From: Pseudomonas viridiflava
GTDB taxonomy: Bacteria; Pseudomonadota; Gammaproteobacteria; Pseudomonadales; Pseudomonadaceae
Reading direction: 5' to 3'
Length of the DNA stretch: 64,000 nucleotides
Assembly (NCBI RefSeq): GCF_900590885.1
Contig: NZ_UUON01000007.1
Coordinates: 1-64,000, forward strand
The position numbers and the translations under genes are program-made. Every line of letters begins with the position of its first letter. Position 1 is the stretch's first letter. Below, piece after piece: positions 52,979-64,000 of this stretch. Below the pieces are notes generated by a model. The model was not told the origin of the DNA. It saw nothing but the letters and a program-made list of their open reading frames with translations, and made no database searches.

Positions 52979-53952
52979 ACCTCACCCCCACGCCCGACCA
53001 GGAACAAGCCGCCCTGGCCTGGCTGAGCCTGCTGCACGACCAGCCCAGCAGCGGTGACCAGGCCACCTTCAGCCACTGGCTGCGCGCCGACCCCGCCCAC
53101 GTCGAGGCCTATGCCCAGGCGCAGGTGCTGTGGGAGTTGAGCGAAGTGCCCGCGCGCAAACTGGCGGACGAAGACGCCCTGGCCCTGCAGGGTTACCTGA
53201 ATGCGATGAACACGCCGAAGCGCTCCAGGGTCGTGCGCTGGTCCGGCGCCTTGGCCATGGCCGCGTGCCTGCTGTTGATGGTGGTCATGGGCGCCGGCTG
53301 GCAGCCGTCGCGCTGGGTCGATGACTTCGGCGCCGACTACGTGACCGCGCCGGGCGAGGTGAAAACCGTGACCCTGGCCGACCAGTCCCAAGTTACTTTG
53401 GACGCCGACAGCGCCATCGCCGTGGATTTCAGCCATGGCGAGCGGCACGTCCAGCTGCGGCGCGGTGCAGGCTTTTTCAGCGTGACCCACACCGGCGAGT
53501 CGTTTGTGGTGGAGGCGGGCAATGGCGAGGCGCGGGTGCTGGGCACCCAGTTTGAAGTACGCCTGCAACCGGCCGGGGCTCAGGTGACGGTGCTGTCAGG
53601 ACGGGTCGGCGTCACCCCGTCCAGGCAGGGCATGCAGCAGATTCTTACAGCGGGTCAGCAAGTGGCCTACGCCGATGGTGTGGCTGACCCGATGCACGCC
53701 GTCGACAGCGAATCGCGCCTGGCCTGGCGCGACGGCTGGCTCAACTACTACAAGGCGCCGCTCGCGGAGGTGGTCGAGGATCTGCGGCGTTACTACCCCG
53801 GCCGCATCCTGCTGTTGAACGAAACGATGGGCGCCAAGCGCGTCAGCGGCAGCTTCCCGAGCAAAGACCCGCAGGCGGTGCTGAATGCCTTGCAGGCGGT
53901 GCTGGGGTTTGAGCAGCACAGCCTGTTGGGACGGGTGATCGTGCTGCGCTGA
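52975..53952 (+). CDS. FecR-type anti-sigma / sigma regulator (second pair)
   Basis: A 325-residue membrane regulator. The N-terminal cytoplasmic domain includes ALAWLSLLHDQPSSGDQATFSHWLRADPAHVEAY. A membrane segment lies near residues 84-100 (GALAMAACLLLMVVMGAG). The periplasmic FecR domain has YVTAPGEVKTVTLADQSQVTLDADSAI, and a C-terminal region has an STN-like LAEVVEDLRRYYPGRILL. The start is GTG at 52975. It abuts the convergent glutaredoxin gene with no spacer. No TonB receptor is adjacent. Confidence 0.88.
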   Translation: MNLTPTPDQEQAALAWLSLLHDQPSSGDQATFSHWLRADPAHVEAYAQAQVLWELSEVPARKLADEDALALQGYLNAMNTPKRSRVVRWSGALAMAACLLLMVVMGAGWQPSRWVDDFGADYVTAPGEVKTVTLADQSQVTLDADSAIAVDFSHGERHVQLRRGAGFFSVTHTGESFVVEAGNGEARVLGTQFEVRLQPAGAQVTVLSGRVGVTPSRQGMQQILTAGQQVAYADGVADPMHAVDSESRLAWRDGWLNYYKAPLAEVVEDLRRYYPGRILLLNETMGAKRVSGSFPSKDPQAVLNALQAVLGFEQHSLLGRVIVLR

Positions 53953-54306
53953 TTACTTTGTCAGCGCAGCCATGATCTGCTCGGGGTTGTAGTCGCGAAT
54001 CAACGTGCCGTTTACGTCCACGAACGGAATCCCGCCGCCGCCCAACCCCTCGTACGCCTTGCGCGCCTGGGCGTCCTTCTCGATATCGAAGGCCTGGTAG
54101 GGGATGGCTTTCTGGTCGAGAAAACGCCGGATCTGCTTGCAGTAGCCGCACCAGTCGGTGGCATACAGCACCACCCGCGCGCCCTCGCGCACTGCTACAG
54201 GCGCCACTTGCGCGGGGTTGAACACCCGCTCGATCTTGCCCCAGTTCTGGATCACCACCACGACCAGCAACACCAGCAGGACTTTCTTGAGCACCCCGCC
54301 AAGCAT
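53953..54306 (-). CDS. Glutaredoxin family protein with N-terminal membrane anchor
   Basis: A 117-residue protein. Residues 5-22 (VLKKVLLVLLVVVVIQN) look like a membrane anchor or uncleaved signal. The thioredoxin-fold domain has the redox motif CGYC in LYATDWCGYCKQIRRFL, the cis-Pro in GIPFVDVNG and the terminal IRDYNPEQIMAAL. The substrate is unknown; it may face the periplasm given the anchor. Its start overlaps the ndpA stop by one base. Confidence 0.83.
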   Translation of the reverse strand: MLGGVLKKVLLVLLVVVVIQNWGKIERVFNPAQVAPVAVREGARVVLYATDWCGYCKQIRRFLDQKAIPYQAFDIEKDAQARKAYEGLGGGGIPFVDVNGTLIRDYNPEQIMAALTK

Positions 54307-55310
54307 CAGTTACGGCGCTTGAGCTGGTCGGTCAGTTGGGTCGGCAGGCCCTTGATGATCAAGGTGCCGGCGGCTTCGTCGTACTCGATCTTGTCGCCCA
54401 GCAGGTGCGCTTCAAAGCTGATGGACAGGCCCTCGGCGCGCCCGGTGAAGCGGCGGAACTGGTTGAGGGTGCGCTTATCGGCCGGGATTTCCGGCGACAG
54501 GCCGTAGTCCTTGTTGCGGATATGGTCGTAGAAGGCTTTTGGCCGATCTTCATCGATCAGGCCTGATAACTCTTCCAGGCCCATGGGCTCGCCGAGCTTG
54601 GCCTGGCTGCTGGCGTAGTCGACCAGGGTCTTGGTTTTTTCACGGGCGGATTCGTCCGGCAGGTCTTCGCTTTCCACGAAGTCGCTGAAGGCCTTGAGCA
54701 GGGTGCGGGTTTCGCCCGGGCCGTCGACGCCTTCCTGGCAGCCGATAAAGTCGCGGAAGTACTCCGAAACCTTCTTGCCGTTCTTGCCTTTGATAAACGA
54801 GATGTACTGCTTGGACTGCTTGTTGTTCTGCCACTCGGACACGTTGATGCGCGCCGCCAGGTGCAGTTGGCCGAGGTCCAGGTGGCGCGAAGGGGTCACG
54901 TCCAGCTCGTCGGTCACCGCCACGCCTTCGCTGTGGTGCAGCAGGGCGATGGCCAGGTAGTCGGTCATGCCTTGCTGGTAGTGGGCGAACAGCACGTGGC
55001 CGCCGGTGGAGAGGTTGGACTCTTCCATCAGCTTCTGCAGGTGTTCGACCGCCGTGCGGCTGAACGTGGTGAAATCCTGGCCACCGTCGAAATACTCCTT
55101 CAACCAGCCGCTGAACGGGTGCGCGCCGGACTCGGCATGGAAGAAACCCCAGGCCTTGCCTTGTTTGGCGTTGTAGCTCTCGTTGAGGTCGGCAAGCATG
55201 TTCTCGATGGCGGCGGATTCGGACAGCTCCGAGTCGCGGGCGTGGAGAACTGCGGGTGTGCCGTCGGGTTTTTTGTCGATCAGGTGGACGATGCAATGAC
55301 GGATCGGCAT
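54306..55310 (-). CDS. ndpA: Nucleoid-associated protein NdpA/YejK
   Basis: A 334-residue nucleoid-associated protein. It starts [19 protein letters not shown], contains [32 protein letters not shown], and has [31 protein letters not shown] in the middle, all typical of YejK. It binds DNA with little known specificity. The frame is open from 55385, but ATG at 55310 fits the family. It forms a unit with the glutaredoxin gene. Confidence 0.88.
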   Translation of the reverse strand: MPIRHCIVHLIDKKPDGTPAVLHARDSELSESAAIENMLADLNESYNAKQGKAWGFFHAESGAHPFSGWLKEYFDGGQDFTTFSRTAVEHLQKLMEESNLSTGGHVLFAHYQQGMTDYLAIALLHHSEGVAVTDELDVTPSRHLDLGQLHLAARINVSEWQNNKQSKQYISFIKGKNGKKVSEYFRDFIGCQEGVDGPGETRTLLKAFSDFVESEDLPDESAREKTKTLVDYASSQAKLGEPMGLEELSGLIDEDRPKAFYDHIRNKDYGLSPEIPADKRTLNQFRRFTGRAEGLSISFEAHLLGDKIEYDEAAGTLIIKGLPTQLTDQLKRRN

Positions 55311-55706
55311 AGGCTTCTCGGCTGGTTGAAGGGGAGCGGTTGGCCTCCCCAAAAAGTCGCCCAGTGTACCGCACCCATTGGCCAAGACACGCGTCGAAGG
55401 GCATTTTGGACGCTCTCCGACGGGGCATATGCCTTTTTTTCACGGTTTAGAGCGATAAAGCTGACCAAATGGGTAGGTAGAGGCGGATATTTCCCCGTCT
55501 CTGTGCTAGTTTTGCCCCGTCTTACGCCAAGTCTCGGCGTTAAGCGTGCATTCAGCATCTGTCAGGTCGAACCAATCCCCGTTTCAAGCATCTATAACCC
55601 CGATCTCCGTGGTTATAGCCGGGGGTGCCGGGCCATGATGGTCGGGCTCGACGGCTGACACTGCACTCTGCAATCCATATGAATTTGATAGGGAAGGAAC
55701 ACCACA
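55311..55706. other. Divergent promoter and leader region between ndpA and the HU gene
   Basis: A 396-base gap without a gene. It contains an AT-rich patch at about 55425-55520 (TTTTTTTCACGGTTTAGAGC), then a long leader with an inverted repeat at 55592-55618 before the HU gene. A GGAAGGAA Shine-Dalgarno lies at about 55692. Confidence 0.5.
55592..55618 (+). other. Inverted repeat in the HU gene leader
   Basis: Perfect eight-base arms CTATAACC and GGTTATAG with an 11-base loop, about 90 bases upstream of the HU start. It could be an mRNA hairpin or a protein-binding dyad. No T run follows. Confidence 0.5.
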
Positions 55707-55988
55707 ATGGCTATTACTAAAGACCAACTGATCGCTGACCTGGCTGAAGCAGTAGACGCACCGAAAACTACCGTGCGCGCTCTGCTGGACCAACTGAGCC
55801 AAGTTGTTGCTGATCAGCTGGAAAACGGCGGCGAAATCACTCTGCCAGGCGTTGGCAAACTGAAAGTGACCGAGCGTCCTGCCCGTACTGGCCGTAACCC
55901 TTCGACTGGCGCTGCCATCGAAATCGCTGCCAAGAAAGTTATCAAGCTGGTTGTGGCCAAAGGCCTGACCGACGCTGTTAACAAGTAA
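55707..55988 (+). CDS. HU family DNA-binding protein
   Basis: A 93-residue histone-like protein of the HU fold. Typical parts are MAITKDQLIADLAEAVDAPK, the beta-arm region LPGVGKLKVTERPARTGRNPSTGAAIEI with the conserved RNP tip, and the final helix VVAKGLTDAVNK. HU dimers bend and wrap DNA in the nucleoid. Pseudomonads have several paralogues (hupA, hupB, hupN); the one here is not clearly identifiable from sequence alone. It ends with a strong terminator. Confidence 0.92.
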   Translation: MAITKDQLIADLAEAVDAPKTTVRALLDQLSQVVADQLENGGEITLPGVGKLKVTERPARTGRNPSTGAAIEIAAKKVIKLVVAKGLTDAVNK

Positions 55989-55996
55989 GACGCAGC

Positions 55997-56037
55997 AAAA
56001 AAAACCGTGCTCCGGAGCGATCCGGGCACGGTTTTTT
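55997..56037 (+). terminator. Rho-independent terminator of the HU gene
   Basis: A stem CCGTGC-t-CCGGA with loop GCGA and complement TCCGG-GCACGG, preceded by an A run and followed by a T run. The A run makes it usable from the rlmF side as well. Confidence 0.9.
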
Positions 56038-56052
56038 GTTGCCTGCGATTTG

Positions 56053-57072
56053 TCAGTCGCGAACCCAGCGCTGGCGCCAGATCTGCTGCTCGTTCTTGGT
56101 CTGGAAGGTCCAGGCGACGAAACGGCTTTGCTTCTGGCCCTGGGACATTTCCACCACCTGGCTTTCCAGCACGCCGGCTTTTTTCAGGGCGGTCTGGATC
56201 GCGGGCAAGTTCGACGCTTTTGACACCAAGGTGCTGAACCACAGCACCTTGTGGGCAAAATTCGCGCTTTCAGCAATAAGCTGCGTCACGAAGCGCGCTT
56301 CACCGCCTTCACACCACAGCTCGGCCGACTGACCGCCGAAATTCAGCACCGGCAGCTTGCGCTTGGGGTCGGCCTTGCCCAGGGCGCGCCACTTGCGCTC
56401 GCTGCCCTTGGTGGCTTCGTCCATGGACGCATGAAACGGCGGGTTGCACATGGTCAGGTCAAAGCGCTCGCCCGGCTCCAGCAGGCCCAGCAGGATGTGC
56501 TTGGGGTTCGGCTGCTGGCGCAACTGGATGACCTTGCTCAGGTCATTGGACTGCACGATGGCCTTGGCGGCGGCCACGGCGATCGGGTCAACCTCGGAGC
56601 CGAGGAAATTCCAGCGGTATTCCATGTAGCCAATCAGCGGGTAGACGCAGTTGGCGCCCATGCCGATGTCCAGCACCTTGACGATCGAGCCGCGCGGGAT
56701 CTTGCCGTCGTTGACGCTGGCCAGCAGGTCGGCGAGGAAGTGCACATAGTCGGCACGCCCCGGCACCGGCGGGCACAGGTAATCCTGCGGGATGTCCCAA
56801 TGCTGGATGCCATAGAAGGATTTGAGCAACGCCCGGTTGAACACCCGCACCGCATCCGGGCTGGCGAAGTCGATGCTTTCCTTGCCGTACGGGTTGATGA
56901 TCACGAATTGCGCCAGTTCCGGCGTGGTCTTGATCAGCGCCGGGAAGTCGTAACGGCCCGTGTGGCGGTTGCGCGGATGCAGGGTGGCCTCTTTGCGCGG
57001 CACCACAGGCTTGGCCGTGGCGGCGGTTTTAGGCTTCTTGCGCGGAGGTTTTGGTGTGCTGGGGGCGGTCAT
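56053..57072 (-). CDS. rlmF: 23S rRNA (adenine(1618)-N6)-methyltransferase RlmF
   Basis: A 339-residue SAM-dependent methyltransferase for A1618 of 23S rRNA. A basic, low-complexity N-terminus ([17 protein letters not shown]) precedes [17 protein letters not shown]. The catalytic NPPF motif is in [16 protein letters not shown], and the SAM-binding region is [16 protein letters not shown]. The length is slightly greater than the E. coli enzyme because of the basic tail. It is monocistronic. Confidence 0.92.
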   Translation of the reverse strand: MTAPSTPKPPRKKPKTAATAKPVVPRKEATLHPRNRHTGRYDFPALIKTTPELAQFVIINPYGKESIDFASPDAVRVFNRALLKSFYGIQHWDIPQDYLCPPVPGRADYVHFLADLLASVNDGKIPRGSIVKVLDIGMGANCVYPLIGYMEYRWNFLGSEVDPIAVAAAKAIVQSNDLSKVIQLRQQPNPKHILLGLLEPGERFDLTMCNPPFHASMDEATKGSERKWRALGKADPKRKLPVLNFGGQSAELWCEGGEARFVTQLIAESANFAHKVLWFSTLVSKASNLPAIQTALKKAGVLESQVVEMSQGQKQSRFVAWTFQTKNEQQIWRQRWVRD

Positions 57073-57135
57073 GATGATTCTGGTGTTGGCTCAAAGTGGC
57101 GGGCATTGTCACACATCTTGAGGTGATCTCGGGCA

Positions 57136-57228
57136 AATGTGGCAGGGGGGTTGCCCCCGATAGCGGTAGATCAGCCAGTTTATCTGCAGCTGACCCACCG
57201 CTATCGGGGGCAAGCCCCCTCCCACATT
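57136..57228. repeat. Twin REP palindrome
   Basis: AATGTGGCAGGGGGGTTGCC and the following CCCGATAGCGGT face a complementary right arm ending CCCTCCCACATT. It is the same twin element as at 39077, between rlmF and the valS terminator. Confidence 0.85.
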
Positions 57229-57244
57229 GACCGGGTTCGCAAAT

Positions 57245-57274
57245 AAAAAAAGAGGCCCGAAGGCCTCTTTTTTC
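57245..57274 (-). terminator. Terminator of valS
   Basis: Seven-base arms AGAGGCC and GGCCTCT with loop CGAA, flanked by A and T runs. It lies 15 bases past the valS stop. Confidence 0.88.
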
Positions 57275-57288
57275 ACACGGTTCAAGCC

Positions 57289-60135
57289 TTACAGGCTGGA
57301 AATCCGCGCATGTTGCTCCGCCAGCTTGCCCAGGGCCTGTTCGGCCTCGGCCAGTTTGGCGCGTTCTTTGTCGATCACTTCCGCGGGCGCCTTGTCGACG
57401 AATGCCGCGTTGGACAGCTTGCCGCCCACTCGCTGCACTTCGCCTTGCAGGCGTGCGATTTCCTTGTCGAGACGGGCCAGTTCCGCGCCCTTGTCGATCA
57501 GGCCGGCCATCGGCACCAGCACTTCCATCTCGCCGACCAGTGCGGTGGCGGACAGCGGTGCGTCTTCGCCAGCCGCCAATACAGTGATCGACTCCAGCTT
57601 CGCCAGCTTCTTGAGCAGCGCATCGTTCTCGGTGAGACGGCGCTGGTCTTCGGCGCTGGCGTTTTTCACGAACACGGCCAATGGCTTGCCCGGGCCGATG
57701 TTCATTTCGGCACGGATGTTACGCGTGCCCATCATCAGGGTCTTGAGCCATTCGATATCGCTTTCGGCCGCCTCATCGATGCGTGCTTCGTTGGCCACTG
57801 GCCAAGGTTGCAGCATGATGGTCTTGCCTTCGATACCGGCCAGCGGCGCGATGCGCTGCCAGATTTCTTCGGTGATGAACGGCATGAACGGGTGCGCCAG
57901 ACGCAGCGCCACTTCGAGCACGCGCACCAGGGTGCGACGGGTGCCGCGCTGGCGTTCGATCGGCGAGCTTTCGTCCCACAGCACCGGCTTGGAGAGTTCC
58001 AGGTACCAGTCGCAATACTGGTTCCAGATGAACTCGTACAAGGCCTGTGCGGCCAGGTCGAAACGGAACTGGTCGAGTTGACGGGTCACTTCGGCTTCGG
58101 TGCGCTGCAACTGCGAGATGATCCAGCGATCCGCCAGGCTCAGCTCAAAGGCTTCGCCGTTCTGGCCGCAATCTTCGCCTTTATCCAGCACGTAGCGCGC
58201 CGCGTTCCAGATCTTGTTGCAGAAGTTGCGATAGCCTTCGACGCGGCCCATGTCGAACTTGATGTCGCGGCCGGTAGAGGCCAGCGAGCAGAACGTGAAG
58301 CGCAGGGCGTCGGTGCCGTAGCTGGCAATGCCGTCAGCGAACTCGTCACGGGTCTGCTTCTCGATCTTCTTCGCCAGTTTTGGCTGCATCAGGCCCGAGG
58401 TGCGTTTCTGCACCAGGGTTTCCAGGTCGATGCCGTCGATGATGTCCAGCGGGTCGAGGACGTTGCCCTTGGACTTGGACATCTTCTGGCCCTGGCCATC
58501 ACGCACCAGGCCGTGCACGTACACGGTCTTGAACGGTACCTGCGGGGTGCCGTCCTCGTTCTTCACCAGGTGCATGGTCAGCATGATCATCCGGGCAACC
58601 CAGAAGAAAATGATGTCGAAGCCGGTGACCAGCACGTCGGTGGAGTGGAATTTCTTCAGGAACTCGGTCTGTTGCGGCCAGCCCAGGGTCGAGAAGGTCC
58701 ACAGGCCCGAGCTGAACCAGGTGTCGAGTACGTCGTTGTCCTGTTGCAGCGCGATGTCCGCACCGAGGTTGTGCTTGGCGCGTACTTCGGCTTCGTCGCG
58801 GCCCACGTAGACCTTGCCCGACTCGTCGTACCAGGCCGGAATGCGATGGCCCCACCACAGTTGACGGCTGATGCACCAATCCTGGATGTCGCGCATCCAC
58901 GAGAAGTACATGTTTTCGTACTGTTTAGGCACAAACTGGATGCGGCCATCTTCCACGGCCGCAATTGCCGGCTCGGCCAGCGGCTTGGTGGACACGTACC
59001 ACTGGTCGGTCAGCCACGGCTCGATCACGGTGCCGGAGCGGTCGCCCTTCGGTACTTTCAAGCCGTGGTCGTCCACGCTCACCAGCAGGCCGAGCGCATC
59101 GAAGGCCGCTACGATCTGCTTGCGTGCTTCGAAACGGTCGAGGCCGGCGTATTCAGCCGGGATCTTGCCGTCGATGCTTTCGTTCAGTGTGCCGTCCAGG
59201 TTGAACACTTGGCAGGCCGGCAGTACGGCGGCATTTTTGTCGAAGATGTTCAGCAGCGGCAGGTTGTGGCGCTTGCCGACTTCGTAGTCGTTGAAATCGT
59301 GTGCCGGGGTGATTTTCACGCAGCCGGTGCCGAATTCAGGGTCGCAGTAGTCGTCCGCGATGATCGGGATGCGGCGGCCGACCAGCGGCAGCTCGACAAA
59401 CTTGCCGATCAGCGCCTGGTAGCGCTCGTCGTTCGGGTTAACCGCCACGGCGGCGTCGCCGAGCATGGTTTCCGGACGGGTGGTGGCGACGATCAGGTAG
59501 TCGTTACCTTCGGCAGTCTTGGCGCCGTCGGCCAGCGGGTACTTGAGGTTCCACAGGAAGCCTTTCTCGTCGTGGTTTTCCACTTCGAGGTCGGAAATCG
59601 CCGTGTGCAACTTGGTGTCCCAGTTGACCAGGCGCTTGCCGCGGTAGATCAGGCCGTCTTCGTGCAGGCGCACGAAGGCTTCTTTCACCGATTCCGACAG
59701 GCCGTCGTCCATGGTGAAGCGCTCGCGGCTCCAGTCGACGGACGAACCCAGGCGACGGATCTGACGGCTGATGTTGCCGCCGGACTGGTCTTTCCATTCC
59801 CAGATCTTTTCCAGGAATTTCTCGCGGCCCAGGTCGTGACGGTTCTGGCCGGTGGCTTCGAGTTGGCGTTCCACCAGCATCTGGGTGGCGATACCGGCGT
59901 GGTCGGTACCCGGTTGCCACAGGGTGTTGCGGCCCTGCATGCGGCGGAAACGGATCAACGCATCCATGATCGCATTGTTGAAGCCATGGCCCATGTGCAG
60001 GCTGCCAGTGACGTTCGGTGGCGGAATCATGATGGTGTAGGACTCGCCCGCACCTTGCGGAGCGAAATAGTTCTCGGACTCCCAGGTGTTGTACCAGGAA
60101 GTTTCAATAGCGTGCGGCTGGTAGGTCTTATCCAT
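57289..60135 (-). CDS. valS: Valine--tRNA ligase ValS
   Basis: A 948-residue class I aminoacyl-tRNA synthetase charging tRNA-Val. The HIGH motif appears as [20 protein letters not shown] near residue 40, the KMSKS motif in [16 protein letters not shown] near residue 550, and editing-domain and C-terminal coiled-coil regions ([20 protein letters not shown]) follow. The length agrees with E. coli ValRS. ATG at 60135 ([11 protein letters not shown]) is preferred over the upstream start at 60159. Confidence 0.97.
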   Translation of the reverse strand: MDKTYQPHAIETSWYNTWESENYFAPQGAGESYTIMIPPPNVTGSLHMGHGFNNAIMDALIRFRRMQGRNTLWQPGTDHAGIATQMLVERQLEATGQNRHDLGREKFLEKIWEWKDQSGGNISRQIRRLGSSVDWSRERFTMDDGLSESVKEAFVRLHEDGLIYRGKRLVNWDTKLHTAISDLEVENHDEKGFLWNLKYPLADGAKTAEGNDYLIVATTRPETMLGDAAVAVNPNDERYQALIGKFVELPLVGRRIPIIADDYCDPEFGTGCVKITPAHDFNDYEVGKRHNLPLLNIFDKNAAVLPACQVFNLDGTLNESIDGKIPAEYAGLDRFEARKQIVAAFDALGLLVSVDDHGLKVPKGDRSGTVIEPWLTDQWYVSTKPLAEPAIAAVEDGRIQFVPKQYENMYFSWMRDIQDWCISRQLWWGHRIPAWYDESGKVYVGRDEAEVRAKHNLGADIALQQDNDVLDTWFSSGLWTFSTLGWPQQTEFLKKFHSTDVLVTGFDIIFFWVARMIMLTMHLVKNEDGTPQVPFKTVYVHGLVRDGQGQKMSKSKGNVLDPLDIIDGIDLETLVQKRTSGLMQPKLAKKIEKQTRDEFADGIASYGTDALRFTFCSLASTGRDIKFDMGRVEGYRNFCNKIWNAARYVLDKGEDCGQNGEAFELSLADRWIISQLQRTEAEVTRQLDQFRFDLAAQALYEFIWNQYCDWYLELSKPVLWDESSPIERQRGTRRTLVRVLEVALRLAHPFMPFITEEIWQRIAPLAGIEGKTIMLQPWPVANEARIDEAAESDIEWLKTLMMGTRNIRAEMNIGPGKPLAVFVKNASAEDQRRLTENDALLKKLAKLESITVLAAGEDAPLSATALVGEMEVLVPMAGLIDKGAELARLDKEIARLQGEVQRVGGKLSNAAFVDKAPAEVIDKERAKLAEAEQALGKLAEQHARISSL

Positions 60136-60240
60136 GCGCGGCGGGACCCTAGTTGGCATTTATTCAGGAAAGCCGGCAAGTATAACGGGGGATAGGGCGC
60201 AGGGCGAGGCGAAGACAGGGCTTGAAGTGTATGCGGGGCA

Positions 60241-60272
60241 AATGTGGGAGGGGGCTTGCCCCCTCCCACATT
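60241..60272. repeat. Single REP-type palindrome
   Basis: Perfect 15-base arms AATGTGGGAGGGGGC and complement around TT. It lies just past the stop of the small protein gene that follows holC and before the valS start, and could serve as that operon's terminator. Confidence 0.85.
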
Positions 60273-60287
60273 GGATCTATGTGCGGC

Positions 60288-60656
60288 TCAGGACTGGTAT
60301 TGGCTCAGCAGCCGTTCCATCCGTGCATCCAGCCGGCGCTTGATCTCGGTTTCGATATGCGGGGCGAAGTCGTCGATTACGTCTTGCATAATCAATTGCG
60401 CAGCGGCACGCAGTTCGTTGTCCAGGTGCAGCAGCAGAGCGTCCTGGGTCTTTTCGGCGACCGGCGCAGGGGCGGGCGGGGCTTTGGCGGCAGGCTTGCT
60501 GTCAACCGAGTCGAAGAGCATGGGGATCTGCACGTCGTCCGCTACCGATTCAGTCAGCAGCGGCGGTTGCAAGTCATCATCACCCAGCAACTGGCGGATA
60601 GACTCCAGGTCGTCCAGCAGGTGGTCGTCTTTTTTTACAGGGTTGGGAGTGTCCAT
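60288..60656 (-). CDS. Conserved hypothetical protein downstream of holC
   Basis: A 122-residue acidic protein I cannot assign. It starts MDTPNPVKKDDHLLDDLESIRQLL, has a Pro/Ala-rich linker (KPAAKAPPAPAPVAEK), then an amphipathic helical part (LLHLDNELRAAAQLIMQDVI and HIETEIKRRLDARMERLLSQ). There is no signal peptide or membrane segment. It directly follows holC, so a link to the polymerase or to pepA is possible. ATG at 60656 or 60659; the frame is open to 60785. Confidence 0.72.
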   Translation of the reverse strand: MDTPNPVKKDDHLLDDLESIRQLLGDDDLQPPLLTESVADDVQIPMLFDSVDSKPAAKAPPAPAPVAEKTQDALLLHLDNELRAAAQLIMQDVIDDFAPHIETEIKRRLDARMERLLSQYQS

Positions 60657-60663
60657 CATGTAC

Positions 60664-61092
60664 TCAAAGTCGTTGTAGCCGGTGATCTTGCAAAGGATAG
60701 CCCTGTTCGCGGTAGAAGCGGAAACTCTCCCGCGCAGCCTGACGAATAGCTGGGTCTTCCACCACCACTTCCGCCACACGGGCAAAGGCCTTGGCGAAGG
60801 GCGGCACTTTCAGGTCCAGGTTGACCAGCAGGTCATGGTGGTCGCCGCAGCTGTCGCCCAATCCCAGTACTACCAGGCCTTCGGGTTCGGATTCAGCGGG
60901 GCCGTGGGGTACGAAGCTTTCGCCCTTGAAGCGCCACAGGCGTGCATCCAGGTCGTCGCGTTGGGCGGCGTCGCTGCAGTGCAGGTAGATGCGGTGGCCC
61001 ATACGCCAGGCTTTTTCAGTGAGTTTGCAGGCAAAGTCCAGGCGCGCAGAGGGATCGGCGCTGGGCAATATATAGAAGTCGACTTGGGTCAT
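60664..61092 (-). CDS. holC: DNA polymerase III subunit chi HolC
   Basis: A 142-residue clamp-loader accessory subunit. It starts MTQVDFYILPSADPSARLDFACKLTEKAWRMGHRIYLHC and has ALWRFKGESFVPH-type segments (here DARLWRFKGESFVPHGPAE), typical of chi. It links the clamp loader to single-strand binding protein. It lies downstream of pepA (55 bases), the order common in gamma-proteobacteria (pepA-holC-valS). Confidence 0.92.
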   Translation of the reverse strand: MTQVDFYILPSADPSARLDFACKLTEKAWRMGHRIYLHCSDAAQRDDLDARLWRFKGESFVPHGPAESEPEGLVVLGLGDSCGDHHDLLVNLDLKVPPFAKAFARVAEVVVEDPAIRQAARESFRFYREQGYPLQDHRLQRL

Positions 61093-61146
61093 TGCGGTTC
61101 CTGAGGCCGGGGCGGCAAGCGTGTCGCCGCCCCGGCATCTTCAGTT

Positions 61147-64000
<2,854 letters not shown>

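Noticed and set aside
57310..60195. 961-residue open frame antisense to valS
   Set aside because: It is a mirror of valS produced by GC-rich codon bias. ValS shows all family motifs, and the antisense product has low-complexity composition and no recognisable domain.

Overview
The window looks like chromosome of a Pseudomonas of the fluorescens group. Supporting signs are high GC, compact gene spacing, the hmgR/hmgA-fahA-maiA order, a DUF3509 gene, an AapJQMP amino-acid transporter, FecIRA-type surface signalling, and dispersed GTGGGAGGGGGC palindromes typical of pseudomonad REP elements. I saw no rRNA, tRNA, CRISPR array, insertion sequence or prophage. Most of the window is ordinary core genome. 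The accessory-looking parts are two toxin-antitoxin pairs, a chaperone-usher pilus cluster and the iron-signalling block.

Layout. 1-6.6 kb: a dispersed repeat, a divergent polysaccharide deacetylase, a PIN-PhoH ATPase, moaCDE (molybdopterin synthesis), the RNA helicase rhlB and a carboxylesterase. 6.6-11.2 kb: aapJQMP (general amino-acid ABC importer) behind a near-consensus sigma-54 promoter and ending in a 12-bp terminator. 11.2-14.1 kb: mqsRA toxin-antitoxin with its palindromic operator, then a FadR-type regulator overlapping an MFS transporter. 14.1-23.8 kb: a minus-strand chaperone-usher cluster (six DUF1120 proteins, PapD-like chaperone, usher) facing two plus-strand phosphorelay genes, a REC-Hpt protein and an RcsB-like regulator, with no sensor kinase present. 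23.8-30.7 kb: NTF2-like, GIY-YIG, a GST with an extra domain, a siderophore receptor with a beta-propeller partner, and PBP4. 30.7-35.7 kb: homogentisate catabolism with its repressor and operator, then a SirB1-like protein. 35.8-43.7 kb: a leucine-dehydrogenase homologue lacking the catalytic lysine, SOS-controlled yebG, a ParE/RelE toxin-antitoxin pair, psiE, a serine permease, serine dehydratase, a LysR regulator and a hibernation-factor homologue. 43.7-54 kb: a drug exporter with divergent LysR, fecA-fecR-fecI, and facing it DUF3649, a PepSY membrane protein, DUF3325 and a second sigma/FecR pair. 54-64 kb: glutaredoxin, ndpA, an HU protein, rlmF, valS, a small unknown, holC, pepA and the start of lptF.

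How the genes work together. The pilus cluster has the classic division of labour: four single-domain pilins first, then chaperone, usher, a two-domain subunit (probable tip adhesin) and a last minor subunit. The facing response regulators probably control it. The iron block combines a complete ferric-citrate-type surface-signalling set with a divergent operon for an inner-membrane PepSY (FpvG/PiuB-like) protein and a second sigma/anti-sigma pair that has no receptor beside it; a Fur-box-like site lies between the two arms. The hmg genes degrade homogentisate from phenylalanine and tyrosine to fumarate and acetoacetate. The sdaA-sdaC pair imports and deaminates serine.

The best candidates for something undescribed are the DUF1120 pilus with its detached phosphorelay parts, the receptor-less sigma/FecR pair with the PepSY operon, and two enzyme homologues whose active-site residues are changed. 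Where the longest open frame begins in non-homologous sequence, start codons were moved to the one best supported by a Shine-Dalgarno site or family alignment.
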